Shown here piece after piece: positions 13,617 to 23,182 of a DNA stretch of 64,000 nt. The position numbers were made by a program, and so were the translations under genes. Source of the stretch: Blasia pusilla (taxonomy: Eukaryota; Marchantiophyta; Marchantiopsida; Blasiales); contig CM114272.1 in NCBI GenBank assembly GCA_050084515.1, positions 806,001-870,000 on the forward strand. Direction: 5' to 3'. The stretch's first letter is position 1. Every line of letters begins with the position of its first letter. Under the pieces are notes generated by a model. The model was not told the origin of the DNA, searched no databases, and worked only from the letters and a program-made list of their open reading frames with translations.

Positions 13617-13952
13617 TTGAATTACATTAGAGTGATTGTAGAAGATGATGATGTGATTTTGTTCACTCTTCAAGGCCTTCCAAAAGATAAAAAGTATTTT
13701 GAGACCTTTGTCTCTTTCAAAGAGAAGTATCCAATCTTTCAAGAGTCAGTCCCATTGTTAATTAGTGAGGAGCATCTAGTAGGAAATGGTAGCTCGCCTA
13801 ATATGCAAGAGAATTTGATATTTGCAAGTTATGGATCAAATAGAGGCAAAGGTTGTGGTAGAAGCTTCCGCGATCGTGGTGGATATCAAACATATGGAGG
13901 AAAAGACACTCAACATAACGAACTAGTACCAGACACAATCACAAAGTGGTGA
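13617..13952 (+). pseudogene. copia Gag remnant
   Basis: The 111-codon frame has the copia (UBN2-type) Gag tail: ILFTLQGLPKDKKYFETF, then a segment resembling the conserved L-P-L-L-x-E-E-x-L pattern (PLLISEEHLVGNG), followed by a Gly/Arg-rich stretch (NRGKGCGRSFRDRGG). A diverged zinc-knuckle region follows in the next frame (about 13965-14147). The N-terminal half, upstream to about 13.1 kb, is too decayed to read. Gag would form the virus-like particle. The frame ends early. Confidence 0.6.
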
Positions 13953-14195
13953 TGGTGGAAATCGTTGGGGTCAAGGTCAATAGTAAATGATCCTTGGATC
14001 TTAGAATTAATATGCAATCGAGCATCACTACGCAAAGTTTTGCTTCAAGAAGAAGGCATATATGAGAATGGGAGCCTTACAACAACAAAACTATATGGAG
14101 AAACAACACCAAAGGTAGTATCAAGAATAATAACATTTAAAAATTGAGCACCTCTTGAGCATGACTCATCATATGGGAGCAATGGTCAAGAAAGA

Positions 14196-14520
14196 CTCAA
14201 CAAAAGATTGCTATATGAACTCTGGGGCATTAAATCACATGACCTCAGAAGCTGAATGGTTTAGTAGTATGTAGTTGATGAAAGATCGTGCAATAGTACT
14301 CTTAGGAGATGGTACTCAACATCATATCACGTATATGAGTAAAGATCCAATAACATTAAATGTTATTTATGTTCTCTATGTTCCAACCATTCCAAGATTA
14401 TGATAGCCAAAGAAACAAGATGTGGAAGAATTTTCAAATTAGATGTTTCTATGCCAAAGATTCATATAACAATGTATGGTCAAAATGGCCACCAAGTCAA
14501 TATCTAAATGTGTGGCATAA
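14196..14520 (+). pseudogene. copia protease and pre-integrase remnant
   Basis: The copia active-site pattern D-S-G-A-x-x-H-M-T appears as MNSGALNHMTSEAEW (about 14211-14255), with the catalytic Asp replaced by Asn. It continues through LLGDGTQHHITYMS to NVIYVLYVPTIPRL, the usual copia linker (N-V-L-Y-V-P). A shifted frame carries IAKETRCGRIFKLD, the next copia block. Copia similarity stops at about 14,520, where the next insertion begins, and resumes at about 15,531. Confidence 0.65.
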
Positions 14521-15531
14521 TTTTTGTGCGCCTACTCTCCTCAAACGTAAATCTTTAGTGTTGCGGAAGTGTGCGTTCAATAAGACACGCTCTCAATCCT
14601 AATTTGCATCCAAACACGCACTCACGTTAATCGAGTCTAGGCCATAAACATTCTAACTTTCCGAGTTCTCGAATAGGCTTCTCATTAAGCTCAACCCTCC
14701 TAGTTTTACAGTTTACAACACATGCAAGTCTCTCAAGACTTAGGACAGACTTTTTGGTCGGTTCAAGAACCTCAAACGGCGTTTGCACGCTTGGCAGTCC
14801 CAACTGTCTTATGGATATCCAATGAGTCCCTAACAGCAACTCACAAAAATGACTCACGAGTTGGAATCCAAGTGTGGCTTACGAAATTGATACCCTCGGA
14901 TTAGGTTTGGGTTTAGAGTTCTAACACCAAACTCCTTATTCCATCCCGTGCCCTTAAGACGCCGTTTGACGCTCAAAGTGGCTCTCCAAGGATTCCAAGA
15001 ATAGAGACACTCCCCCTTACTAGTACTTATAGGGATCTCCGCCCTCCCCCTTAATTTAGGGAAAGACAGTCGAGCCCCTCAGTTTGGCCCTCAACCCGAC
15101 TCCTTGTATAGTTATTTTTGGCAAATATCTCAAGCTCCGATTAAGATTGTTTAGAGATGTTTGGTGCATTGTAATTTTCTTGGCATAAAATCTCCAACGC
15201 CACCTTACTTGTTCCAAACACATCACAGGAATAAACATTATGGTCCAAAAAATACTCAAAATCCCCAAACGCTAGTCGCTTTCCAAATTTGGTTCTCACC
15301 TCTTTGGCAACCAACCTTCCTAGACTCAACTCATCTAAAGTCTTGGTTCATGTTTGGTCCAAGTTTTCTAGTCATGACCATCAATGCATGAAATGCACAA
15401 ACTCTATTACGCGTTTCGTCTCTTGGACTTTTCCAATGCGTAATCATCGTAGCGTGAGCACACTAAAGTTCTGATGTTCCCCTTTGCGTTTCACTGGTCT
15501 TTGTTTGGTTATGAGGATCACGACAACAATA
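14521..15531. mobile_element. About 1.0-kb insertion of unknown type in the copia element
   Basis: The copia pre-integrase reading is interrupted after the equivalent of the W-H residues and resumes at IGHMNLQIL about 1010 bp later, so the intervening DNA is an insertion. It begins near TGTGCGCCTACTC and ends near CACGACAACA, compatible with TG...CA ends of a solo LTR, but no clear target duplication is visible. A patch near 14,880-14,960 resembles one in the next insertion near 16,330-16,410. No coding domain is recognised. Confidence 0.5.
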
Positions 15532-16205
15532 CAATTGGGCATATGAATCTTCAAATATTACATAGTCGTTTATCATCTAATCTAAAAATAGGATTTCCTA
15601 AATTATCGAAACCTACTATGTTAGAGGTATGTCCTACTTACCAATTTCGAAAACAAACTAAATTTCCATTTCCAAAGCAAGGTAGAATAGCATACAAGAT
15701 AATTGAGTTGATTCATAGTAATATGTGGACAACATCACATATAGTCTTAGTAATTGCCAATATTTTATTTCATTTAATGATTAATTCTCTACAAACATAT
15801 GAGTATACTTTATGAAAGCCAAGTCAGAGATATTCTCATTGTTCCAAGCATTTAGGATTCTGGTAGAGAAGCATACTAGAGAACATATTCTCAAATTGGA
15901 TTGTGATGGAAGAGGAGAGTACCGTTTCAACAGAGTTTGATGACAACTTACATCAAAATGGCACCCAACAACAAATAACTTGCCATAATACTCCACAATA
16001 AAATAGAGTGGTTGGAATTGAATTAAATTGAATGGAGGAAGAATTGACAAAATTTTAAGGAAGTACGTGCTATGTTTAATGAGAAGAACATGCATAAGGT
16101 GTATTGGGTAGAGGCTGTAGAGTGCATAGTCTTCTTAGTTAACCAAACTCCAATGACATGAGTTCATGATAAGATTTCATTCAAGGAAAATGGAATAGAT
16201 ACACA
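15531..16205 (+). pseudogene. copia integrase remnant (N-terminal and core)
   Basis: The 113-codon frame ending at 15815 contains the pre-integrase zinc-binding region (IGHMNLQIL...CPTYQFRKQTKFPFP) followed by IELIHSNMWT, matching the copia pattern L-I-H-S-D. The next part, in a shifted frame, reads AFRILVEKHTREHILKLDCD, the core region leading to the second catalytic Asp. A later segment reads YWVEAVECIVFLVNQTPM, the usual copia W-x-E-A block. Multiple frameshifts make it non-functional. Similarity breaks off near 16,205 and resumes near 17,100. Confidence 0.7.
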
Positions 16206-17100
16206 ACATGTGATAGCTAGGGACCTAAAATGATGCTAGTGTGCCTAATGGTCTTAAGAGCCCAATAGACCTCGAATGAGTTTACAATTGGAATTGAATA
16301 TCGGAGCCCTATATCAAGGTCCTAGGGTAGCGTCCAAAACTTGACTACTTGGATTTGGTTTGGTGTCAAAACCTCAATACAAACCTCTCAATCCATTATG
16401 TGCCCTTTATCCAAGGAATTCCTGTGTCGTAAGGGGGTTGGGATCGGCATAGCTATTATACAGAAAGGACGATACTATGGTAGGATGAGATTTCTTCGAA
16501 AAAAAGATGTGACTTGAGTCGCTAGACTAGAGAGACATGTGTGTTTGATGTTGTGAGGTGGATTCAAAATACTAATCCTATATACTAATCGGAGGATGCA
16601 AATTTTTGTAGTTGCTCCTTTGTTTGACACAAGTCACCGCTCCCTTAAAAACAATTTTTATCATGTTAATTGGGATAACGCAGAGAGATTCGTGAGGAGA
16701 GTGACATTGAAATCTGAACTATTAAACAAGGGTCTGTGAATGGCACTCTCCCTTAAGGATCCTTACTAGTCTTGCTACAATAAGACTTGCTATTGTTAGG
16801 ATTTTTTATGGTACATATTTTGGAGAAGCCATTTCATTTACCGTGCCCTTTCATTTTGCAAACACTTCTCCTCTTGACACTTGGCACTTTCAACCAATAA
16901 GATTCCTTTCTTTTTGAATAAATAGGGTCGCTCATAATTGATTTAAATGGAATTAGAAAAATTTGAAAGTTAACTATTAAATCTGTACATGACACGAGCT
17001 TACATTAGTATTTTCTTACTACCATCCATTAAAAAGACAAGTGTCTGCAAATCCAGAAACCACTCTCCAATAACAACATAGATTTCCGAGCACGAATGTC
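16206..17100. mobile_element. About 0.9-kb insertion of unknown type in the copia element
   Basis: Copia integrase similarity stops before this segment and resumes after it, so it is an insertion or heavily rearranged. Part of it (about 16,330-16,410) resembles the insertion at 14.5-15.5 kb. No coding domain or terminal repeats could be established. Confidence 0.35.
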
Positions 17101-17260
17101 GCATCTTCATTGGCTAAGTTGATGGAACTAAGGGATGCGATCGCTACTTTCCATCCTCTAGACAACTTATTATTAGTCGCGACGTTGTTTTTGATGAGTT
17201 GAAGTCATGGTATGCTTTACTTGAGCCTATTCCATCTCTTAACTCATCTATTGAGGGAAA
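17100..17260 (+). pseudogene. copia integrase C-terminal piece
   Basis: One frame reads FPSSRQLIISRDVVFDELKS, the diagnostic copia sequence linking integrase to RT (pattern S-R-D-V-x-F-D-E). It belongs to the host copia element and marks the last copia sequence before the Ty3 insertion. Confidence 0.75.
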
Positions 17261-17299
17261 GAATATGACCATAAACCAAAAGACATTGATTCTCCAAGT

Positions 17300-19240
17300 G
17301 CTAATGCAAGATTGGGATAGGTCTTAGATTCTTCAGTTAAATTTTTCTATCCATGGTGGGGACGACCCCACCATACTATCCATGTATTAAGTCTGTTGTC
17401 ATGACCATATGGATTATGTCGTAGAGTATAGTGTGCTAGTAGAAGCCATACCTTATGTAGGGCCGTAGTGTCTAGGTAGAGATACGGTTTCATACATAGG
17501 GTTGGGGGTTACTCAGTTGAGGGTGACTTTTACAGTAGGGCCCGCTCTTAGGTTGGACGATATAGTGTGGAGTGCACTCAAAAAACAGTTAGTTCTTTGA
17601 TTTGAGCCTGTTGCGTTGGGAGTAAGCCTTGGTAGTGAGTAGAGCTCTTGGCTATGGTGGTTCCCGCAAGCTTCGACCTGGATTCTCCCATCGTAGAGTG
17701 GGTTTGGCTCGATTGTATGTGATTCTATAAGTGTTTTATGACAATAGGTCTTTCACAGATTTCACTCAAAGAACAAGAGTAGATCGATGGTAGCTTCGAT
17801 TGTGGATCAGTAGGATCTTGTTAGGGTTGATTCTATACTCAGCTGTGGATGTTTGTGGCTTATGGCCTATGTTGGAGGTGGGAATCTGGTGCGTGGTTGG
17901 TTGGGAAAGAAGCGCCTTGCTGAGAGCTTTCCAACGCACTTTAGATTTCCGGATTTCGTCAAGGGAGTTGGAAGTTATCAAGGATTCAAGATTTTGGTTT
18001 GTGTTCGACGGTTTTCTGATGTGGAAAGCTTGGAGTGCGGAAGCTCTATTGAAGTTCATCCAGATCGGGTGAGATATTCCTATTGCTACTTGTATTGTGA
18101 TCTCATGTGAAGCTATCTGCTTCAGTGTGTGGAGCGTTGCGGATTTCTGCGTGCATGAATCTGGGTGGAAGTCGCTGTCGGATTTGCGATTCTGGAGGTG
18201 TATGGACATCAAATTTGTCTGATTTTTAGCTCAGAGTACAGAGCTTGGTTGTAGTTGATTTTTTGTGGAGAGATAGCTATGGTGGTCAATTGAATTCTGG
18301 TTGAAAGAGATTCAATTTTGGTTGAGGATTTGTGGAGTAATTTCTGATCGAAATTTCATGGACTAGCTCAAGGTCTGGCTATGGTGGATAACAGATCGAA
18401 GAGGCTGGTTGGTTGGTGACTAGTCCGTTGTTGGTGATGCCTATCCCGTTGGGGGCACCTTGGTTGGTCCTCTCTCCATAGTGAAGCATGGTGAAGCATG
18501 GCGAACGGGGCGATAGGGGCATGTCTCGAGCATTTCTCGGCGTTTTGAGGCTTCGAGGCAACTCGAGGCGGAGCAAGGAGCAAGCAAGCAAGCTTGCTTG
18601 CTTGGGCGTGAGGCAGTTTTTGCAGGATTTGTGATTTGAGTGTTGCATAAATGGTCATCCATCTTTGGGCTATTCTGCCTAGAAGACGCTTAACGGTTGA
18701 GTTCTTAACTATGCCAGTGTACAAAATGGTGTAGCTCATTTGGTGTTGTTCGGAGATGTGTTAGGCACTTTATGCATCTCAGGTTTTTGGTTGATGGACC
18801 TCTAGCGCATAGTACGGTGTAGCCTCTCCATGCAAGTGATATTTTCAAGTGCTGCGAGTCCGACTAGCACGTCATCGACCCGCGGCTAAGTAGTTATTGC
18901 GTTAGAATTGTGTGGTGGGTTCTGTGGATTCAGGGGGCGCCACGTTTGGTGGATTGTGTTACCTTGATTTCCATTTGCGATTGGAGGGTTGTCGTTGGAC
19001 TTCCTGTGTTTAGATCCCCTCCATCATTGCTTCTTGCTTGCGCGCCCATTGTTAGGGTTGACGCTGATTTCCAGAGTAGTGTTACTCCTGTGTGCTACCG
19101 GTAGTGAGGCTAGAGTGATGACCAATAGACCGTGGGAGGCTTCTTATGGTGATGACAGGTTAGGTTGCCTACACCCATAGCTAGTAGAACTAGAATAGTA
19201 CACCCACATCGACGTCACTTGGTTTCTTAGTGGTGGTAAT
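17300..19240 (+). other. Leader or 5' LTR region of the DNMT-Ty3 element
   Basis: About 1.9 kb between the last copia sequence and the first Gag codons. It must hold the 5' LTR, primer site and untranslated leader if they survive, but the bases starting the 3' LTR (TGTGGTACACTTG) were not found here. Small inverted repeats occur (TGGTGGGG-ACGA-CCCCACCA near 17,353; the palindrome at 18,581). Open frames here (17.80-18.21 kb and 18.37-18.74 kb) occur on both strands and have no recognised domain. Confidence 0.45.
18581..18604. repeat. 24-bp perfect palindrome
   Basis: Three CAAG units followed immediately by three CTTG units, giving a perfect palindrome with no spacer in the leader of the Ty3 element. 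Confidence 0.9.
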
Positions 19241-19257
19241 GTGGTGGTGGTGCGGCA

Positions 19258-20514
19258 TTGGTGTTGGTTATCACGGAGCTGTCTGATGGTCTGGTTGGGG
19301 ACCGTGGTACGGACAGTGGTGGTTTCACATGGAGTGGATTGAAGTATCGACTTCCTTTTCCACTTCTGACGGTTGATGAAGAGGAGGACGAGGGTGTTCC
19401 AAACACCGAGTTTTCTACGTTGTTATCGAGTGTTGTAGCTCCATTGATTTGGGACATGGATGGGATATATGGGGCCATGAAGGGCCCACGATGATACTCG
19501 GGTGCAGTGGGCACCATTGAGTTGGAAGACTTCATGCAGGAGTTTGATACATGGTGTGATATGCAGATGTTGCGGAACGCCACGTTGTTTACACCCTTCT
19601 TGGCTTGGAAGGGGTTGTTTCAGCACTTGGAGGGACGACCCATGGATGATTACCATGAGTTTAGGAAGGACCATGTTGCTGAAATTGAGGAGTGGAGACA
19701 ATATTGGTCTTTAGGGTATGTGTCTATCACCCATGGTGGTATTGGTAGTAGTGCTCCTACTATGCCAGCCAGCCCGACGTTGAGTGGTACGAGTACGAGC
19801 CGGAGTGGGGGTACAAGTGGAGGTACTAGTGCCCCACCATCGTTCAGCTCGGTTGCAGAGTTCTTCAAGAGGTTGAAGAAGAACTATCAAGGAGTGAAGA
19901 TAGAGAAGTTGAGGAGTCTTCAGGAATTTGAGCGAAAGACTGGTGAGAGTCTACGTGAGGCATACACTCGTATGCGATGCTTGATTTCAGTTACCTAGGG
20001 AGTGACTGAGGCTCAGGCAGTCGATTTTTGCTATGGGATCTTGGACAGAGAGTTGCGCCGCAGGGTACGTGATGCTACTCTTATGAGTGATGATTCACCC
20101 ACATTGACCCATGTGTTTGCTCTATCTGAGAAGATTGAGCTTAATATGGCGAAGGAGAGAGTGGTGACATCCGCATTCAATAGGGATACAACTACTACTT
20201 TTCGTATTCAGCAGCCCACCTCACAGTCTCGTAGTGGTGGTGGTGGTAGTAGTAGTGGGCGTCATGGAGGGTACACACGACCTCAGTCAGGTCCTAGAGG
20301 GACACTTGCACAGAGACAATTGCCTTAATTTGCTGCCCCGAAGCAAGGACAATCATGCTGGACATGTGGAGGTGATCATGTTAGGAAGTTTTGTCCCCAA
20401 GAGGATGGGAGACGGACTTTGGAGGATGGGCCTCAGTCGGCCCCAACTCAGTGTGATCATTGCTGGAGACCATGTCATCCTCGAGAGCGTTGCTTTGATC
20501 TTCATCCAGAGTTG
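19258..20514 (+). pseudogene. Ty3 Gag with two CCHC zinc knuckles
   Basis: Retroelement Gag, read in frame 1 across stops at 19,492, 19,999 and 20,326. The capsid region includes FLAWKGLFQHLEGRPMDDYH, then EFFKRLKKNYQGVKIEKL and GILDRELRRRVRDATLMS, a typical retrotransposon Gag pattern. A Gly/Ser/Arg linker leads to a first knuckle, CWTCGGDHVRKFC, and a second, CDHCWRPCHPRERC; both fit C-x2-C-x4-H-x4-C. Gag packages the element RNA. No ATG is preserved upstream of the first conserved residues; the frame is closed at about 19,228, so the start lies close to 19,240-19,260. Two stops (19,492 and 19,999) are single-base changes from Arg or Gln codons. Confidence 0.8.
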
Positions 20515-21339
20515 AGATCAGGCCGCGACCGTGGTGGAGTAGCTCCGAGAGGCCGAGGTGGTAGAGGTGGTAGGGGTGGTAGAGGTGGACCAGTGGTTGG
20601 AGAGCCTACGGTGGCTACCCCTACCACTACGATAGAGTCAGCTATGGCTACCAGGATTGAGCAGTTGGAGCAAAAGTTGGCTACTATGGTTGGTATCCAG
20701 CATAGATCAAGTTTGGGAGCAGGGGCTTCCACCTCTTATGGAGGGGATGATCTCTCTTATATGGCAAGTGCAGCACAGGTTGAGGCATCAGCTGGAGTTA
20801 CGAGAGGAGCCACTCGAGCATCAGAGCCACGTGGTGCTACAGTGGAGTTGGACCCACAGAGGGGTGAGGCTGGGAGGCAGGCTAGGCTTCCCCAATCATT
20901 CTTGTTGTTAGAGGTGCTTAGGACTCTATCCATGGTTCCTACGCAGCCTATTGAGCCGACAGTGGGGACTGAGGCATTTGCATCGCGTGTAGTAGACACG
21001 GATGCAGCATCCAGTGCAGTATTGCGGATGGAAACTTCAGTGTTGGGATCCCCATTGTTTTCGGCCACGGAACTGATGGCTTTAGGAGTTGACTTAGCTC
21101 CTGTATTTCAGCTAGCAGCCACGTTGTGTGAACGTGGGGGTGTTACTGCTACACGTGCTGAGGAGGATGAGGGTGTTGCGGTGGAGCAACCCTCTATGTC
21201 AGGTGTAGCATTGAGTACCAGTGCTACTTGGCAGGCAATAGCGGCGAAGATGGATGCATTACCAGCCCGGCCAGCCATTGATCGTGAGAAGCTTACACCT
21301 GGTGTATGTATGTTGGACAACCAGAGTGGGATATTCTGA
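20515..21339 (+). pseudogene. Gag-Pol linker with RGG patch and coiled-coil-like segment
   Basis: Same frame as Gag. It starts with an Arg/Gly patch (RGRGGRGGRGGRGG) typical of RNA-binding tails, then a short heptad-like stretch (ATRIEQLEQKLATMVGIQ), then some 200 residues of Ala/Ser/Thr/Glu-rich low-complexity sequence. It has no enzymatic motif. The length is unusual for Ty3 elements and may provide nucleic-acid binding or oligomerisation. A TGA ends the frame at 21,337, probably from CGA. Confidence 0.65.
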
Positions 21340-21790
21340 TTGGTGAGTCCTACAGGACAGGTGTATAGACCAGATAGAACCATGTTAGACTCTTGTGCCC
21401 AACCTTTGATGTTGGGAAAGGCGGCATGTATTGGTTTGGGTATTCGGAGGTGAGAGCTTGAGCCTTGCCCATTCCAGATTCAAACATCACTTGGAGGAGC
21501 CAATGATAGGTCTCAATTCATGACACGGGAGAAGTTTTCTGTACAGTTGAGACCAGATCATGCGACTGATAGCTCCTGGTTGGGAGTACGTGCAGTGGTC
21601 ACATCAGCCGAGTCGTATGATGTACTAGTTGGAGGAGCAGTATTGTACCCGATGGGTTTTCAGATGGATTACTCGACTGAGACAATGTCTTATAGACCTG
21701 GTTGGCAGTCCGGGGATGGACGTATTAGCCAAGTTCTTGTGAGATTTATTTATGGGGCTCGACCAGGAGGGTCTTCCCCAACGGTGTTAG
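21340..21790 (+). pseudogene. Ty3 aspartic protease, active-site Gly replaced
   Basis: The retropepsin active-site block appears as MLDSCAQPLMLGK (about 21,382-21,420), where family members have D-S-G-A; GGT has become TGT, so Gly is Cys. A downstream block, SYDVLVGGAVLYPMGFQMDY (about 21,616-21,675), corresponds to the flap-distal half, where Ty3 proteases have D-V-L-L-G. One internal stop lies at about 21,451. The protease would cut the polyprotein. It lies directly upstream of the methyltransferase. Confidence 0.75.
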
Positions 21791-21802
21791 CATCTGTGGA
21801 GT

Positions 21803-21844
21803 CATTACCCTCCAAAAAGTCAGGAGACTTTTTGGAGGGTAATG
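21803..21844. repeat. Perfect hairpin, 19-bp arms, 4-nt loop
   Basis: The arms CATTACCCTCCAAAAAGTC and its exact complement are separated by AGGA. It lies between protease and DNMT, about 200 bases upstream of the frame switch. In RNA it would form a very stable stem-loop. It encodes SLPSKKSGDFLEGN in the open frame. Confidence 0.95.
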
Positions 21845-22051
21845 TTTCTGTTATGGATTCTCCTGTGCATGAGGAGGTAGAGGAGGTCCCTAGTTTTGCA
21901 GCAGTGGCATCCTCATCGTTGGATGTGCCACTTTGGAGTTCTGGCGGTGCACTACGGCAGGAGGCTGATTGCCTAGTGCAAGAGGCTTGGTATGAGGCTG
22001 TTATACCTCACGAGGAAGAGGTTAGGTTATCCCCTTATACCTCAGGGCATT

Positions 22052-22951
22052 TGTGTGTTAGATCTCTTTGGTGGGAAGAGTGGAGGCCCCGGTATTCTGT
22101 CGGCGGAGATGAGATGTGGGCGAGATGAGATGGCCCAGAGAGTCTCATCCCGACATATTAGTCAATTGATGCGGAGATATCCTGAGTTGTTGCCGCCATC
22201 AGCTATTCGTGGGTACCAACGTGCTTTGCCGTCACACATTGCATTGTTGGGGATGCAAGACCTTGAGAGGGTTGATCCTGTGGATTTGGTGATTGCTGGA
22301 TGGCCATGTCAGTGTCATACACGTGCTGGTCATGGTGAGGGATTACACGACCTTCAGATTCATCAGGCACGTGCTCCAACTAACATTCTGGAGAATGTTC
22401 CATTGTTGGGTGACACTCGGACCTGGATGATGGCGAGTGTTCATGAGGTGCGGTCTTGGATTGGACCAACGGTATTGTTGGATGCAGTGCAAATTGGCTC
22501 GCGTGCACATCGTCCACGCTTGTGGTGGACAAACTTGTGGCCTAGGGAGGTTCTACGTCGAGCATATGATGTAGTGCAACGGGATCCTTGCCTTACAGTG
22601 GATAGTATCTTGGATACTGGGCGACTTTCTCAGGTGGTGAGGGTTATTGATTGGTCATCCATGGCAGTGGTGAACCGTGTGGGCCAGCCTAGGATGGCAC
22701 TACCCACATTTATGAGTTTTCCCTCGTCACATGCCTATAGGGAAGGTGGTCCCGGGCTTGTATGGGATTCTCATGTGCGACAGTTGGTGGAGCCTAACGC
22801 TGATGAGAGAGAGCGTGCAATGGGATTTGCTACTGGTGTGACAACGGTTGCTTCCATTTCTGAGGCTTCACGACGTCATGTGTTGGGTCAGGCCATGGAC
22901 CGGAATTGTTTGACTTGGATTTTCAGTCTTGGTATGGCCGAGCAGCGTTGA
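22052..22951 (+). pseudogene. C5 cytosine-DNA methyltransferase domain within Ty3 pol
   Basis: Read in frame 2 over about 300 residues. Conserved DNMT motifs appear in the correct order: motif I (SAM binding) VLDLFGGKSGGPGI at 22,055-22,096; motif IV DLVIAGWPCQ with the catalytic Cys codon at 22,307-22,309; motif VI ILENVP near 22,390; motif VIII-like GSRAHRPRLWWTN near 22,500; a motif IX-like ERERAMGF; and motif X LGQAMDRNCLTWI near 22,885. The enzyme would transfer methyl from S-adenosylmethionine to cytosine C5. The PCQ-to-ENV spacing is only 28 residues and lacks the usual motif V segment, suggesting an in-frame deletion. The frame stays open except for one TGA (22,949, probably CGA), after which the same frame runs on toward RT, so the domain is part of Pol and not a separate host gene. 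PCQ rather than PCN argues against a DRM/DNMT3 origin; closest relatives are unknown to me. Confidence 0.9.
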
Positions 22952-23182
22952 CTTCGAACTATGTCTATGGGTCTTCCACCCCTTGTGATGAGCTCGATGG
23001 CTACCGGGACAGTAGAGGCATCGGCTGGGGGCGAGGAGAGTAGTATTTTGCATCCTTGGAGTAAATGTGATGTAATGGCTGGGCATGTGGAGTTGGTTGC
23101 TCATGCTGGTGGAGGAGCTATTTGCTCAGGTGATGGTGTAGCTAAGGGTGTACTATCTTGTGAGGGGGTTGCGTAGCAGCCA
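22952..23182 (+). pseudogene. Linker between DNMT and RT
   Basis: About 75 residues in the same frame as DNMT, open from 22,952 to a TAG at 23,174, then continuous into the RT N-terminus. It is Gly/Ala/Val-rich with no recognised domain. It shows that DNMT and RT belong to one polyprotein. Confidence 0.65.

Noticed and set aside
17766-18739. Frames of 120-150 codons in the Ty3 leader
   Set aside because: Present on both strands at the same place and without domains; more likely untranslated leader or LTR.
18910-19180. Possible small genes before Gag
   Set aside because: Overlapping alternative frames, no motif, and inside the retroelement leader.
22052-22951. DNMT as a free-standing host gene or bacterial contamination
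   Set aside because: It lies between Ty3 protease and RT on the same strand, in frame with the RT section, with the same decay pattern as the surrounding element.
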